The notes: a model not told the origin generated them from the letters alone. 64,000 bases of DNA from Rubellimicrobium mesophilum DSM 19309 (GCF_000600335.2 NZ_KK088637.1:55206-119205), one strand, 5' to 3'; numbered from the stretch's first letter, positions 17,000 through 26,625 are shown. Made by a program: numbers and translations.

Positions 17000-18343
17000 T
17001 CACTCCCGGGACAGGCTGGCCCCGAGGCCGCCCATCAGCGTCTCGAACACCGGAAAGGAGGTCGCGATGGGCGAGCCGTCGTCCACGCCCATCCCCTTCC
17101 GCGCCGCCATCCCGAGGATCAGGCAGGACATCGCGATCCGGTGGTCGAGCCGCGTCTCGGCCACGACGCCCCCCTCCACGCCGTCCGCGCCACGTCCATG
17201 GACGATCCACCAGTCCGGCCCCTCCTCGACCTCCACGCCCGCGGCGCGGAGAGCCTTGGCCATGGCGTCGATCCGGTCGCTCTCCTTGACGCGCAGCTCC
17301 TTGACCCCGCGCATCACGGTCGGCCCCTCCGCGAAGGCCGCGACCACGGACAGGATCGGGTACTCGTCGATCATGCTGGCCGCCCGCTCCGGCGGCACCT
17401 CGACGCCCTTGAGGGCGCCGTTGAACCGAGCCCGCAGGTCCGCGACCGGCTCCCCGCCCTCCTCCCTCATGTTCTCGAACACGAGGTCCGCCCCCATCTC
17501 CCGCAGGGTCGCGAAGAGCCCCGCCCGCGTCGGGTTGAGCCCGATGTTCGGCACCAGCACCTCCGACCCGGGGACGATGATCCCCGCGCAGACCGGGAAG
17601 GCGGCGCTGCTAGGATCGCGTGGCACGACGATGGTCTGGGCCCTCAGCTCCGGCTCCCCGTCCAGGATGATGACGCGCCCCTCGGGCGCGTCCTCGACCT
17701 GCACATGGGCGCCGAAGCCCCTGAGCATCCGCTCCGTATGGTCCCGCGTGGCCTCCCGCTCCACCACGACGGTCTGCCCCGGCGCGTTGAGCCCGGCGAG
17801 CAGGATCGCCGACTTCACCTGAGCGGAGGGCACGGGCAGCTCGTAGCGCACCGGCACCGGGTCCTTGGCCCCGACGATGGTCATGGGCAGCCGCCCGCCC
17901 TTGCGCCCAAAGGCCTGCGTCCCGAAAAGGCCCAGCGGATCGGTCACCCGCCCCATCGGGCGGCTGCGCAGGCTCGCGTCCCCGGTGAAGGTCGCGGTGA
18001 TGGGACTCGTGGCCATGCACCCCATGATGAGCCGCACGCCGGTCCCGGAGTTGCCGCAGTCGATCACGTCCTCCGGCTCGCGGAACCCGCCGACGCCGAC
18101 GCCATGGATCACCCAGGCCGCCCCGTCCCGCTCGACCTGCGCCCCGAAGGCCCGCATCGCCTCGGCGGTGTCGAGCACGTCTTCGCCCTCGAGCAGCCCC
18201 GTCACCCGAGTCTCGCCCACGCTCAGTGCGCCGAGGATCAGCGAGCGGTGCGAGATCGACTTGTCGCCGGGGACGTTGGCCGTGCCGCTCAGCGGATGGC
18301 CCGACCGGGCGGTCATGGGGATGGGGGTGCCGTGGCCGGACAT
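17000..18343 (-). CDS. aroA: 3-phosphoshikimate 1-carboxyvinyltransferase (EPSP synthase), class II
   Basis: The enzyme transfers the enolpyruvyl group of PEP to shikimate-3-phosphate in the aromatic pathway. The 447-residue protein resembles the class II (Agrobacterium CP4-like) form: [15 protein letters not shown] at the start, [43 protein letters not shown], and [15 protein letters not shown]. At the position where CP4 has its glyphosate-excluding Ala100 (GNAATG), this protein has Gly100 in GNSGTG. It lies between trmB and cmk, the conserved neighbourhood. Confidence 0.97.
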   Translation of the reverse strand: MSGHGTPIPMTARSGHPLSGTANVPGDKSISHRSLILGALSVGETRVTGLLEGEDVLDTAEAMRAFGAQVERDGAAWVIHGVGVGGFREPEDVIDCGNSGTGVRLIMGCMATSPITATFTGDASLRSRPMGRVTDPLGLFGTQAFGRKGGRLPMTIVGAKDPVPVRYELPVPSAQVKSAILLAGLNAPGQTVVVEREATRDHTERMLRGFGAHVQVEDAPEGRVIILDGEPELRAQTIVVPRDPSSAAFPVCAGIIVPGSEVLVPNIGLNPTRAGLFATLREMGADLVFENMREEGGEPVADLRARFNGALKGVEVPPERAASMIDEYPILSVVAAFAEGPTVMRGVKELRVKESDRIDAMAKALRAAGVEVEEGPDWWIVHGRGADGVEGGVVAETRLDHRIAMSCLILGMAARKGMGVDDGSPIATSFPVFETLMGGLGASLSRE

Positions 18344-18382
18344 GGAAGCTCCTTGCGTGACGCGGGGCCTTCTAGCCCGCTG

Positions 18383-19066
18383 TCACCGGCGACGGAAGGT
18401 CATGTAATGCGGACGCCGCCCCTCCCGCAGGGCCTTCTGCTCGTAGCGGGTGGAGAGCCAGTCCGGCCAGGCCTCGTCCGTGGGTCCGCGCTCCAGCGCG
18501 AACCCGGCCGGCGGCACCTCCTCCAGGGTCTGCCGCACGTAATCCTCGATGTCCGTCGCGACCCGGAACTCCGCCCCTTTCGCCATGACACGGGCGAGCA
18601 GCCCCAGCGACTCCGGCGTCACGAAGCGCCGCCGATGGTGCCGCGCCTTGGGCCAGGGGTCGGGATAATTGAGGAACGCCTTCTCGACGCTCGCCTCCGG
18701 CAGCACCTCCAAGAGGTCCCGCGCATCGCCAGGATGCAGCCGGATGTTCTCCACCCCCGCCGCCTCCAGCTTCCCCAGGAACTGCGCGATCCCGTTCACG
18801 AAGGGCTCCGCGCCCAGGATCGTCACCTCCGGATGCAGCCCCGCCATGTGGACGAGATGCTCCCCGCCGCCGAAGCCGACCTCCAGCCACAGCGGCGCGG
18901 GCAGCCCCGCCAGCACCTCGCGCCCCGGGTTCTCCTCCCGCGTGACGCCCTGCAGGGTCAGGGTCGGGAGCAACCCTTCCAGCCGCTCCCTCTGGAGCGG
19001 CCGCAGGGTCTTGCCGCGCGTGCGGCCGTAGAAGTTGCGCCAGGGACGGTCGGGGGTGCCGGTCAT
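18383..19066 (-). CDS. trmB: tRNA (guanine-N7-)-methyltransferase
   Basis: TrmB makes m7G46 in the variable loop of tRNAs using SAM. The 227-residue protein has the SAM-binding LEVGFGGGEHLVHMA motif, then AEPFVNG, and the diagnostic FLNYPDPWPKARHHRRRFV segment (DPWPKxRHxKRR class) around residues 131-149. The C-terminus PDWLSTRYEQKALREGR matches the family's conserved end. It is transcribed after metK, the SAM producer, with a 45-base gap, and the two are likely in one transcript. Confidence 0.96.
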   Translation of the reverse strand: MTGTPDRPWRNFYGRTRGKTLRPLQRERLEGLLPTLTLQGVTREENPGREVLAGLPAPLWLEVGFGGGEHLVHMAGLHPEVTILGAEPFVNGIAQFLGKLEAAGVENIRLHPGDARDLLEVLPEASVEKAFLNYPDPWPKARHHRRRFVTPESLGLLARVMAKGAEFRVATDIEDYVRQTLEEVPPAGFALERGPTDEAWPDWLSTRYEQKALREGRRPHYMTFRRR

Positions 19067-19111
19067 GGGACCGGGCGGATAGGCCCGGCCCCTTCCGCCG
19101 TCAAGCCGGGC

Positions 19112-20296
19112 TCAGGCCGCCTGCGCCACCGTCCGGTGCAGCGCGTCGGCGAGGTCCGTCCTCTCCCAGGAGAAGCCGCCGTCCTGATCCGGCGTCCGGC
19201 CGAAGTGTCCGTAGGCCGAGGTCCGGGCATAGATCGGCCGATTGAGCGACAGGTGCTCGCGGATGCCGCGCGGCGTCAGGTCCATGACCTCCGGGATCGC
19301 CCGCTCGATGGCCGCCGCATCCACCGCGCCGGTCCCGTGCAGGTCGGCGTAGATCGACAGCGGCCGCGCCACGCCGATGGCATAGGAGAGCTGGATCGTG
19401 CAGCGGTCCGCCAGGCCGGCGGCAACGACGTTCTTGGCGAGGTAGCGCGCCGCATAGGCGGCCGAGCGGTCCACCTTGGTCGGGTCCTTGCCGCTGAACG
19501 CGCCTCCGCCGTGCGGCGCCGCGCCGCCATAGGTGTCCACGATGATCTTGCGCCCCGTGAGGCCCGCGTCCCCGTCGGGCCCCCCGATCACGAAGGCCCC
19601 CGTCGGGTTCACCCACCACAGGGTATCCTTGGTGATCCAGCCCTCGGGCAGGGTCTCGCGGATGTAGGGCTCCACGATGGCGCGGATGTCGGCGCTGCTC
19701 TGCGCCTCGCTCTCGTGCTGGGTGGAGAGCACGATGGAGGTCACCTCCACCGGCCTCCCGCCCGCGTAGCGCAGGGAGATCTGGGTCTTCGCGTCGGGCC
19801 GCAGCAGCGGCTCCCGGCCGGATTTCCGCGCCTCGGCGAGGCGGCGGAGGATCGCGTGGGAATACTGGATCGGCGCGGGCATCAGCTCGGGCGTCTCGCG
19901 CGTGGCGTAGCCGAACATGATGCCCTGGTCGCCCGCCCCCTCGTTCTGGCCGACGACGCCCTGGGCGATGTGCGCGGACTGCTGGTGGAGGAGGTTCTCG
20001 ATCCGGCAGGTGTTCCAGTGGAACTTCTCCTGCTCGTAGCCGATGTCGCGGATCGCGTCGCGGGCGATGTCCTCCACCGAGGCGAGGAACGGCGCCATCT
20101 TGGACTGGTCGGTCAGCCCCACCTCGCCGCCGATGACCACGCGGTTCGTGGTGGCGAAGGTCTCGCAGGCCACCCGCGCGAGGGGGTCCTCGGCGAGGAA
20201 GGCGTCGAGGACCGAATCCGAGATGCGGTCGCACAGCTTGTCGGGGTGCCCCTCGGACACGGACTCCGAGGTGAACACATAGTCGAGGCGGGACAT
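19112..20296 (-). CDS. metK: S-adenosylmethionine synthetase
   Basis: MetK makes SAM from methionine and ATP. The 394-residue protein has the catalytic HPDKLCD motif at His17-Asp23, the family signature [10 protein letters not shown] around residue 117, and the P-loop-like [19 protein letters not shown]. Length is standard. A SAM/SAH riboswitch covers the leader immediately upstream (20302-20350), so its translation is expected to fall when SAM is abundant. It lies between lnt and trmB on the same strand. Confidence 0.98.
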   Translation of the reverse strand: MSRLDYVFTSESVSEGHPDKLCDRISDSVLDAFLAEDPLARVACETFATTNRVVIGGEVGLTDQSKMAPFLASVEDIARDAIRDIGYEQEKFHWNTCRIENLLHQQSAHIAQGVVGQNEGAGDQGIMFGYATRETPELMPAPIQYSHAILRRLAEARKSGREPLLRPDAKTQISLRYAGGRPVEVTSIVLSTQHESEAQSSADIRAIVEPYIRETLPEGWITKDTLWWVNPTGAFVIGGPDGDAGLTGRKIIVDTYGGAAPHGGGAFSGKDPTKVDRSAAYAARYLAKNVVAAGLADRCTIQLSYAIGVARPLSIYADLHGTGAVDAAAIERAIPEVMDLTPRGIREHLSLNRPIYARTSAYGHFGRTPDQDGGFSWERTDLADALHRTVAQAA

Positions 20297-20301
20297 GGGG
20301 A

Positions 20302-20350
20302 GTGCTCCATTGGATTTCTGCCCGTCACGCCAGGAAGCCGTTGTGACGGG
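20302..20350 (-). promoter_or_regulatory. SAM/SAH riboswitch in the metK leader
   Basis: Reading the minus strand, CCCGTCAC and GTGACGGG form an 8-bp P1 stem that encloses AACGGCTTCCTGGC, followed about 10 bases later by ATGGAGCA. This matches the known SAM-SAH riboswitch class of Rhodobacterales, which is found upstream of metK. There the loop pyrimidines (GCUUCC) pair with the GGAGC to form a pseudoknot. That GGAG is 6-10 bases before the metK ATG, so ligand binding would hide the ribosome binding site. It occupies most of the 66 bases between lnt and metK. Confidence 0.93.
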
Positions 20351-20362
20351 GATGCGACTTGC

Positions 20363-21874
20363 CTAAGGGCGGGGGGTCGCGGGGTCAAGTCCCCGTCGCA
20401 GGAAGGCGATGGCGAGCAGCAGCCCCAGCAACACCAGAACGGGTCCGTCGCCCCAGCGGCTATAGGGCGTGGGCGCCAGCGCCGGTGGCAGCGGCGCCTC
20501 GATGGCCCCCGCCTGGTTCAGCGGCAGGGAGCCCAGGATGCGCCCCTTGCCGTCGATCATGGCCGAGATGCCGGTGTTCGCGGCCCTGACCAGCGGCAGC
20601 CCCTGCTCGATGGCCCGCAGCCGTCCCAGCGTGAAATGCTGCTGCGGCCCGGCGTTCGCGCCGAACCAGGCGTCATTGGTCACGAGGAGGAGGAACCGAG
20701 GCCTCTCCGCGCCGATCTCCTCGGCGAAGATGCCTTCATAGCAGATGAGCGGCCGGGCCGTCCCGATGCCGGGAATGTCCACGAGCTTCCCGCCGGCGCC
20801 GCTCGTGAAGCCTTCCCCCTGGAAGTCCGCGAGCCCCTTCAGTCCCCAGCGCGACAGGAGGTCGTGGAAGGGGATGTATTCGCCGAACGGGACGAGGTGC
20901 ACCTTGTCGTAGGTATCGAGAACCCGGCCCTGCCCGTCCGTGACGGCCAGGCTGTTGTAGTAGCGCCCCTCCTCGTCCTCGCGCACCACGCCGCTGGCGA
21001 TGGGGACGCCGCCGGCCATGCGGCTCCCCGCCGCGAAGGTCGGACCGGCCCAGTCGAGGAGCTCGGTCAGCGCCGTCTCGGGCCAGACGACGAGGTCGGC
21101 CCGGGAGGGCGCGCGCGACAGGGTCAGGAGGCGCTCGAAGTGCTCGGGCTGGAGCTCGGGATCCCATTTCTCGGCCTGCGGCACGTTCGGCTGGACGATG
21201 CGGACGACGGGAGCGCCAGGGTCCGGCGCCGGCACGGGACCGGGATCCAGGAGCACCCATCCCGCCGCCAGCGCCACCGGCACCGCGCCGCGCAGGAGGA
21301 GGCCCGCGCCGGGGCTCGCCACGACCGCCGCCGCGCCGAGGGTCAGGAGCGTGAGGCCATGGACGCCGACAACGGCCACGAGCTGCGCGAGCGGCGTCTC
21401 GGACCAGACATGGCCGACCAGCGCCCAAGGAAAGCCGGTGAAGGCGAGGGAGCGGACGACCTCCACCCCGGCCCAGAGCGCCACCAGTCCGGCGAGGCCC
21501 AGCCGAAGCCGTCGCGCCAGCCCGAAGGCCGCGCCCCAAAACAGCGCGAACCCCGCCGCCATGAAGAACAGCGCGAAGGGTGCCATCCAGCCGGTCCGCT
21601 CGGGCTCCACGAGGAACGGCTCCACGATCCAGCGCAGCGTCAGCGCGAAGTAGCCGAGCCCCAGGGCCCAGCCCTCGCGGAAGCCTGCCCCGTGGCGGGC
21701 GAGGCCCATGACCACGATCAGGACGATGAAAGCCACCACCGGCCAGGCGAAGGGCACCTGCCCGAGGCCCATCAGCGCCCCCAGGACCGCGAAGGCGCCC
21801 AGACGCAGCGGCCAGGCCGCCGCGGCCAGCCGGCGCGGCCCGTGGAACAGGGCGTCTCCCAGGATCGTCGTCAT
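20363..21874 (-). CDS. lnt: Apolipoprotein N-acyltransferase
   Basis: Lnt adds the third acyl chain to lipoproteins in the inner membrane. The 503-residue protein has about seven N-terminal membrane helices (residues 20-220), a periplasmic nitrilase-type domain (about 225-475) and a final helix (LVLLGLLLAIAFL). The catalytic triad is visible: Glu in VVWPETALTE, Lys in TYDKVHLVPFGEY and Cys in RPLICYEGIF. It lies between the CorC-like gene and metK, matching the order in related genomes. Confidence 0.96.
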   Translation of the reverse strand: MTTILGDALFHGPRRLAAAAWPLRLGAFAVLGALMGLGQVPFAWPVVAFIVLIVVMGLARHGAGFREGWALGLGYFALTLRWIVEPFLVEPERTGWMAPFALFFMAAGFALFWGAAFGLARRLRLGLAGLVALWAGVEVVRSLAFTGFPWALVGHVWSETPLAQLVAVVGVHGLTLLTLGAAAVVASPGAGLLLRGAVPVALAAGWVLLDPGPVPAPDPGAPVVRIVQPNVPQAEKWDPELQPEHFERLLTLSRAPSRADLVVWPETALTELLDWAGPTFAAGSRMAGGVPIASGVVREDEEGRYYNSLAVTDGQGRVLDTYDKVHLVPFGEYIPFHDLLSRWGLKGLADFQGEGFTSGAGGKLVDIPGIGTARPLICYEGIFAEEIGAERPRFLLLVTNDAWFGANAGPQQHFTLGRLRAIEQGLPLVRAANTGISAMIDGKGRILGSLPLNQAGAIEAPLPPALAPTPYSRWGDGPVLVLLGLLLAIAFLRRGLDPATPRP

Positions 21875-21910
21875 GCCGGACCTGCTACCCGTTCCAGACG
21901 TCCGAGGCCC

Positions 21911-22768
21911 CTACCGCGCCCCGGCCGGCATCCGCACGCGCAGCCGCCGCACGCGGCGGGCGTCGGCGTCCAGCACCTCGAAGAGCGGCCCGTCCGGATG
22001 CGCCACCACCTCGCCGGGCTTGGGCACGTGACCGGCCAGCAGGAACACGAGGCCGCCCATGGTGTCCACTTCCTCGGCGTCGATCTCCTCGTGGGCCGTG
22101 AGGTCGAGGTCGATCTCCTCCTCGAACTCCTCGATGGGGGTGGCGCCGTCGACGATCCAGACCCCCTCGCCCTCGCGAGTGACCATCTGCGGAAGCGCCG
22201 TGTCGTGCTCGTCGTCGATCTCGCCCACCACGGTCTCGAGCAGGTCCTCGATCGTGCAGAGCCCATCCGTGCCGCCGTATTCATCGATGACAAGCGCCAT
22301 GTGGATGCGCTCGGACTGCATCCGCTGGAGCAGCGCGGCGAGCGGCATGGACGGCGGCACGTAGAGCAGCGGCCGCAGCATCGCCCGCAGGTCGAAGGTC
22401 CCGCCCTGCCCGAAGCCGTGCTTCAGCGCCACGTCCTTGAGGTTCACCATGCCGAGCGGCTGGTCGAGCGTCCCCTCATAGACCGGAATGCGGGTGCGGC
22501 CCGATTCGCGGAACTCCTCCACGAGGTCCGGGAGGGTGATCGTCACCGGGACGGCCACGATCTCGGACTTGGGGATCGCCGCCTCCTCGACACGCATCCG
22601 CCGGAGGTTCCCCAGGCCGTGCTGCTGCGCCGGACGCGGGAGAGACTCGTGCTCCTCGGGGGGGCTCAGCGCCTCGATGATGCGGGAGAAGAAGCCGCGA
22701 CTCTGGCCCTCGGCGGGGTCGTCGCCGCCCTCGTCCCGGCGGGGGGAGGGGTTGCTCGCATCAGCCAT
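21911..22768 (-). CDS. CBS-domain CorC/HlyC-like protein
   Basis: The 285-residue cytoplasmic protein has a disordered N-terminus, a CBS pair (about residues 65-190; GRTRIPVYEGTLDQPLGMVN and MALVIDEYGGTDGLCTIEDL) and a C-terminal CorC_HlyC domain (about 200-280; DTMGGLVFLLAGHVPKPGEVV). It is linked to magnesium/cobalt resistance or to gene order with ybeY and lnt. Its start overlaps the ybeY stop by 8 bases, so the two are coupled. The gene is often named corC or tlyC; I leave the symbol empty because paralogues are common. Confidence 0.92.
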   Translation of the reverse strand: MADASNPSPRRDEGGDDPAEGQSRGFFSRIIEALSPPEEHESLPRPAQQHGLGNLRRMRVEEAAIPKSEIVAVPVTITLPDLVEEFRESGRTRIPVYEGTLDQPLGMVNLKDVALKHGFGQGGTFDLRAMLRPLLYVPPSMPLAALLQRMQSERIHMALVIDEYGGTDGLCTIEDLLETVVGEIDDEHDTALPQMVTREGEGVWIVDGATPIEEFEEEIDLDLTAHEEIDAEEVDTMGGLVFLLAGHVPKPGEVVAHPDGPLFEVLDADARRVRRLRVRMPAGAR

Positions 22769-23303
22769 CGGTGGTCCTCGTCATGGCGGGGGCTTCTGCC
22801 AGATGGGCATAGGGGTCCGCAACCCCGAGCGCCGCCAGGATCTCGGTCTCGAGCCCCTCCATCAGCTCGGCGTCCGCGTCCCGCTCGTGGTCGAAGCCCA
22901 GGAGGTGGAGGGTCCCGTGCACCAGAAGGTGCAGCGCATGGTCCCGCAGCGGCCGCCCCGCCTCCTCCGCCTCCCGTGCGCAGGTGTCGTAGGCGATGGC
23001 CACGTCGCCCAGCTCCACCGGCATCGGTGGAGTGGGCCTGGGCAGGTGCGGCATCTCGCCCGCCCGCGCGGCGGCCCGCTCGTCCGAGGGCCAGGACAGG
23101 ACGTTCGTGGGCTGCGGCTTGCCCCGGAAGTCCTCGTTGAGCTCGGCGATCCGCTTGTCGTTGCAGGCGAGCAGGCTGATCTCGTAGGCCTCGTGGTCGA
23201 GGCCCAGCCGTTCGAGGGCCGCGCGCGCGCCCCGCTCCGCCAGGGCCTCGAGATCGAGCGCGTCCCAGCGCGTGTCCTCTGTCAGGGTCTCCACCAGGGG
23301 CAT
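22761..23303 (-). CDS. ybeY: Endoribonuclease YbeY
   Basis: YbeY is a zinc-dependent endoribonuclease for 16S rRNA 3' end maturation and ribosome quality control. The 180-residue protein contains the metal motif HGTLHLLGFDH (H-x3-H-x5-H), preceded by HALHLLVHG, and the LNEDFRGKPQPTNVLSWP segment conserved in the family. I chose the ATG at 23303; the open frame continues 14 codons upstream into the phoH end. Between phoH and the corC-like gene, the standard order. Confidence 0.95.
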   Translation of the reverse strand: MPLVETLTEDTRWDALDLEALAERGARAALERLGLDHEAYEISLLACNDKRIAELNEDFRGKPQPTNVLSWPSDERAAARAGEMPHLPRPTPPMPVELGDVAIAYDTCAREAEEAGRPLRDHALHLLVHGTLHLLGFDHERDADAELMEGLETEILAALGVADPYAHLAEAPAMTRTTDG

Positions 23304-23307
23304 GGCG

Positions 23308-24390
23308 TCAGGCCGGGTTCTCCATGGTCGCGCGGTCGCGCGCATCGGCGTCGTAAGCCTCGATGATCGCGGCCACCAGCGGGTGGCGCACCACGTCGCG
23401 CGAGGTGAAGCGGGTGAAGCTGATCTTCGGCACTCCGCCCAGCAGCCGCTCCGCCTCGATCAGGCCCGAGGTCACGCCGCGCGGCAGGTCGATCTGCGTG
23501 CGGTCTCCGGTGATGACCATGCGCGACCCCTCGCCGAGGCGCGTCAGGAACATCTTCATCTGCATGGAGGTGGCGTTCTGCGCCTCGTCCAGGACGATGA
23601 AGGCATGGGAGAGCGTCCGTCCCCGCATGAAGGCCAGCGGCGCGATCTCGATGACCTTCTCCTCGATCATCTTCTGCACCTGCTTGGCAGGGAGGAAGTC
23701 GTTCAGCGCGTCGTAGAGCGGCTGCATGTAGGGATCGACCTTCTCCTTCGCGTCGCCCGGAAGGAAGCCCAGCCGCTCGCCCGCCTCGACGGCGGGACGC
23801 GAGAGGATGATCTTGTCCACGTGGCCGCCGAGGAACATCGACACGCCCACGGCGACGGCGAGATAGGTCTTCCCCGTCCCCGCCGGGCCGATCCCGAACG
23901 CGAGCTCGTGCTCGAAGAGAGCGCGGACATAGGCCTTCTGCGCCTCGGTCCGGGGCTCCACGACCTTGCGGCGGGTGCGGACCTCGATCCGGCCGTTCGG
24001 GCCCTCGCCGAACAGCTCCTTCTGGTCGCCGTCCTGAGGGCCGGCCTCGCGCAGGGCGGGGCCCATGCGCAACTCCCGGTCGATGTCACCGCTCTCCAGC
24101 CCCTTGCCCGATTCGAGCCGCTGGTAGAGCGAGCGGAGCACCTCGGCGGCGCGGGCGCGCGAATCGGCCTCGCCCATCACGGCGAGCCGGTTGCCGCGGC
24201 GCAGGATCTGGACCGACAGACGGTCCTCGAGCGCGGCGAGGTTGCGGTCATGCTCCCCGCAGAGGTCGATCAGGAGGTAGTTGTCGGGAAACTCCAGGGT
24301 GGTCTCGCCCTGGGCGGGGGCGGCGGCGGACGCGTTCAGCGCGGTCACGGGCAGGGTGGTCACTCCTTTGCAGGCGCCTCGTGGCGCCAT
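23308..24390 (-). CDS. PhoH-like ATPase (YbeZ type)
   Basis: PhoH-like proteins are P-loop NTPases linked to RNA metabolism and often partnered with YbeY. The N-terminal region (about residues 25-100) is the KH-like part (LIDLCGEHDRNLAALEDRL), and the ATPase domain (about 145-350) has Walker A GPAGTGKTYLAVA and Walker B-like AFIVLDEAQNAT. The start is uncertain: ATG 24390 lacks a good ribosome binding site, and a GTG near 24351 is possible. It ends 4 bases before ybeY. Confidence 0.93.
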   Translation of the reverse strand: MAPRGACKGVTTLPVTALNASAAAPAQGETTLEFPDNYLLIDLCGEHDRNLAALEDRLSVQILRRGNRLAVMGEADSRARAAEVLRSLYQRLESGKGLESGDIDRELRMGPALREAGPQDGDQKELFGEGPNGRIEVRTRRKVVEPRTEAQKAYVRALFEHELAFGIGPAGTGKTYLAVAVGVSMFLGGHVDKIILSRPAVEAGERLGFLPGDAKEKVDPYMQPLYDALNDFLPAKQVQKMIEEKVIEIAPLAFMRGRTLSHAFIVLDEAQNATSMQMKMFLTRLGEGSRMVITGDRTQIDLPRGVTSGLIEAERLLGGVPKISFTRFTSRDVVRHPLVAAIIEAYDADARDRATMENPA

Positions 24391-24618
24391 GGTGGCGCGG
24401 CGGGGCCCCTGGCGCAAGCCGTCCCGGGCGCCGCTGGGGCAGGAACGCGCAACGTGGCGGCAAGGTCCCGGCCGGAATCCGGTATTTGCGCCATTTTCAG
24501 CCATCGGGCCTACACGACGGCCAACAAGGTCGCGCGCCGGTCGGACTTGCAGATGGGGACCGCACCCCGCTTATGGAAGCCCGGATCGCGGCTTCGTCAG
24601 CCGGGCCCGCTCCGGCCG

Positions 24619-25909
24619 TCAGGCCAGCTCGCCCGCCAGGGAGTTCGTCAGCGCCGCCGTGACGCGCACGGGAACGATCCGCCCACGAAGCGAATCGGGT
24701 CCCGTGACGCTGACCGCCATCAGGTGCTCGGACTTGCCGCTCATCTGCCCCGGCATCCGCCCCGGCTTCTCGAAGAGCACCGGGACCACGCGGCCCACCA
24801 TCGCCTCCTGCGCCTCCCGCTGCTGCCGGGCGATCACCGCCTGGAGGCGCAGGAGCCGCTCGTGGGCGACCTCCGGGTCCACGCCGGGCCGCTCGGCCGC
24901 AGGGGTCCCGGGCCGGGAGGAGTAGGCGAAGGAATAAGCGGCGGCGAAGCGGACCTCCTCCACGAGAGCCAGCGTCGCCGCGAAATCGTCGTCCGTCTCG
25001 CCCGGGAACCCCACGATGAAGTCCGACGACAGGGCGAGGTCCGGTCGCGCCGCGCGCAGCCGCCCGACGAGACGCAGGTAGTCCTCGGCCTTGTGCTTGC
25101 GGTTCATCGCCTTGAGCACCCGATCCGACCCAGACTGCACCGGCAGGTGCAGGAAGGGCATGAGCTTCGGCTCCTGGCAATGTGCCGCGATCAGGACCTC
25201 GTCCATGTCGCTCGGGTGCGAGGTCGTGTAGCGGATGCGCTCCAGCCCCTCGATCCCCGCCAGCTCCCCCACCAGCGCCGCGAGGCCCCCTTCGGCCCCG
25301 TGCCAGGCGTTGACGTTCTGGCCGAGCAGCGTGATCTCCCTCACCCCCTGCTCCACCAGCGCCCGCGCCTCGGCCACGATCCGCCCGGCAGGCCGGCTGA
25401 CCTCGGCGCCGCGCGTGTAGGACGACGCAGAAGGCGCAGAACTTGTCGCAGCCTTCCTGCACGGTGAGGAAGGCCGTGGGCGCCTTGGTCCGGCGGGCGG
25501 GAAGATGGGCGAACTTGTCCTCGGGCGGGAACTCGGTCTCCACCACCTTCTCGCCACGGGCGACGCGCTCCATCAGCTTCGGCAGCGTGTGGTAGCTCTG
25601 CGGCCCCACCACGAGGTCCACCATCGGCGCCCGGGCGAGGATCTCCTCACCCTCCGCCTGCGCCACGCAGCCCGCGACGGCGATCTTGAGGTCCGGCCTC
25701 GCGGCGCGAAGGGGCTTCAGCCGCCCGATGTCGGAATAGACCTTCTCGGCCGCCTTCTCCCGGATGTGGCAGGTGTTGAGGAGCACCATGTCGGCCTCCT
25801 CCGCCTTGTCCGTCGCCTCGTAGCCCTGCCCGGCCAGGAGCTCCGCCATGCGCTCGCCGTCGTGGACGTTCATCTGGCAGCCGTAGGTCTTGACGAAGAG
25901 CTTGGGCAT
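24619..25909 (-). pseudogene. miaB: miaB, tRNA methylthiotransferase, frameshifted
   Basis: MiaB adds the 2-methylthio group to i6A37 of tRNAs. The N-terminal half starts at 25909 with [16 protein letters not shown] and AGCVAQ, which supply the three auxiliary cluster cysteines. The radical SAM motif CDKFCAFC is intact, but directly after it the frame breaks. VVPYTRG is expected, yet two bases of a CCC run are missing at about 25420, so the frame reads VVLHARR. The rest ([11 protein letters not shown]... TRAM domain to SLAGELA) is perfect in another frame down to 24619. With two bases restored the protein would be 430 residues, the normal length. It is either a real 2-base deletion or a homopolymer error. 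Confidence 0.9.
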
Positions 25910-26046
25910 GGGGCGGGCCTCCCGTTGGGGATGCGCGGGGATAGACGCAGGGGGCCGGGGTTGCAAGGACGCGGCCTCGGCGCGCAAGGGCCCGCCACGC
26001 CGGACGTCCGCTCAGACGCGGGCGCGCGACCTCCCGGCCGACGGCG

Positions 26047-26481
26047 TCAGACCCGCCGCAGCCGGATCACCACGTCCACGGACGCGATCTCGGCGCCCTC
26101 CGGGGCCTCGGGGAGCCGGCTGATCTCCAGCTCGGCCGCCGGAGCGTCGGTGAGGCGGCAATCCTCTTCCCAGTAGAAGTGGGGATGGTCGTCGATGCAG
26201 GTGTCGAAGTAGCTCTTGGAGCCGTCCACCGTGATCTCGCGCATCAGGCCCGCATCGCAGAAGGCGCGCAACGTGTTGTAGACGGTGGCGAGCGACACGG
26301 GCTCCCCGGCGCGGACGGCGGCGTGGTGAAGGCTCTCGGCGGTCACGTGCCGGTCACGGCCGTCGCCCACGAGGAGATGCGCCAGAGCCGCCCGCTGCCG
26401 TGTCGGCCGCAGGCCCCCTCGCGCAAGCCAGGCGAGGCCCCGCCCCTCGGTCGTCCCTTCGATCGTCGTGCCGTCGTGCAT
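26047..26481 (-). CDS. irr: Fur-family iron response regulator Irr
   Basis: Irr is an alphaproteobacterial Fur relative that represses iron-dependent genes when haem/iron is low. The 144-residue protein has a winged helix (RPTRQRAALAHLL, LATVYNTLRAF around residues 25-75) and the shortened metal/haem region DDHPHFYWEED, unlike the longer Cys-rich end of Fur. Divergence from fabA, 144 bases away, is the usual position for irr in Rhodobacterales. I saw no clear ICE box in the intergenic region. Confidence 0.88.
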   Translation of the reverse strand: MHDGTTIEGTTEGRGLAWLARGGLRPTRQRAALAHLLVGDGRDRHVTAESLHHAAVRAGEPVSLATVYNTLRAFCDAGLMREITVDGSKSYFDTCIDDHPHFYWEEDCRLTDAPAAELEISRLPEAPEGAEIASVDVVIRLRRV

Positions 26482-26625
26482 GAACGCCGCACACCCTTTA
26501 TGCCAAGCCCCTCAAGCATATGTCGTTCGCAGGGGCCGATTCAACCGGGAGCCCGCCCTTGTGCCGCCCGCTCGCCGGGTGATAAGGCAAAGCCCGGGGC
26601 GCAACAACCGGATGGACCACCAGGC

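Noticed and set aside
20302..20350. SAM-II riboswitch.
   Set aside because: The sequence matches the SAM/SAH class core and its pseudoknot position. The SAM-II layout is not seen.
15044..23140. An uninterrupted plus-strand frame of about 2,700 codons.
   Set aside because: It runs antisense through cmk, aroA, trmB, metK, lnt and others. Its protein is Arg/Pro/His-rich without domains, an effect of GC-rich codon bias on the opposite strand. Only the small gene at its start may be real.
25410..25430. Programmed ribosomal frameshift in miaB.
   Set aside because: There is no slippery heptamer or downstream pseudoknot, and miaB is not known to use one. A two-base loss in a C run explains it.
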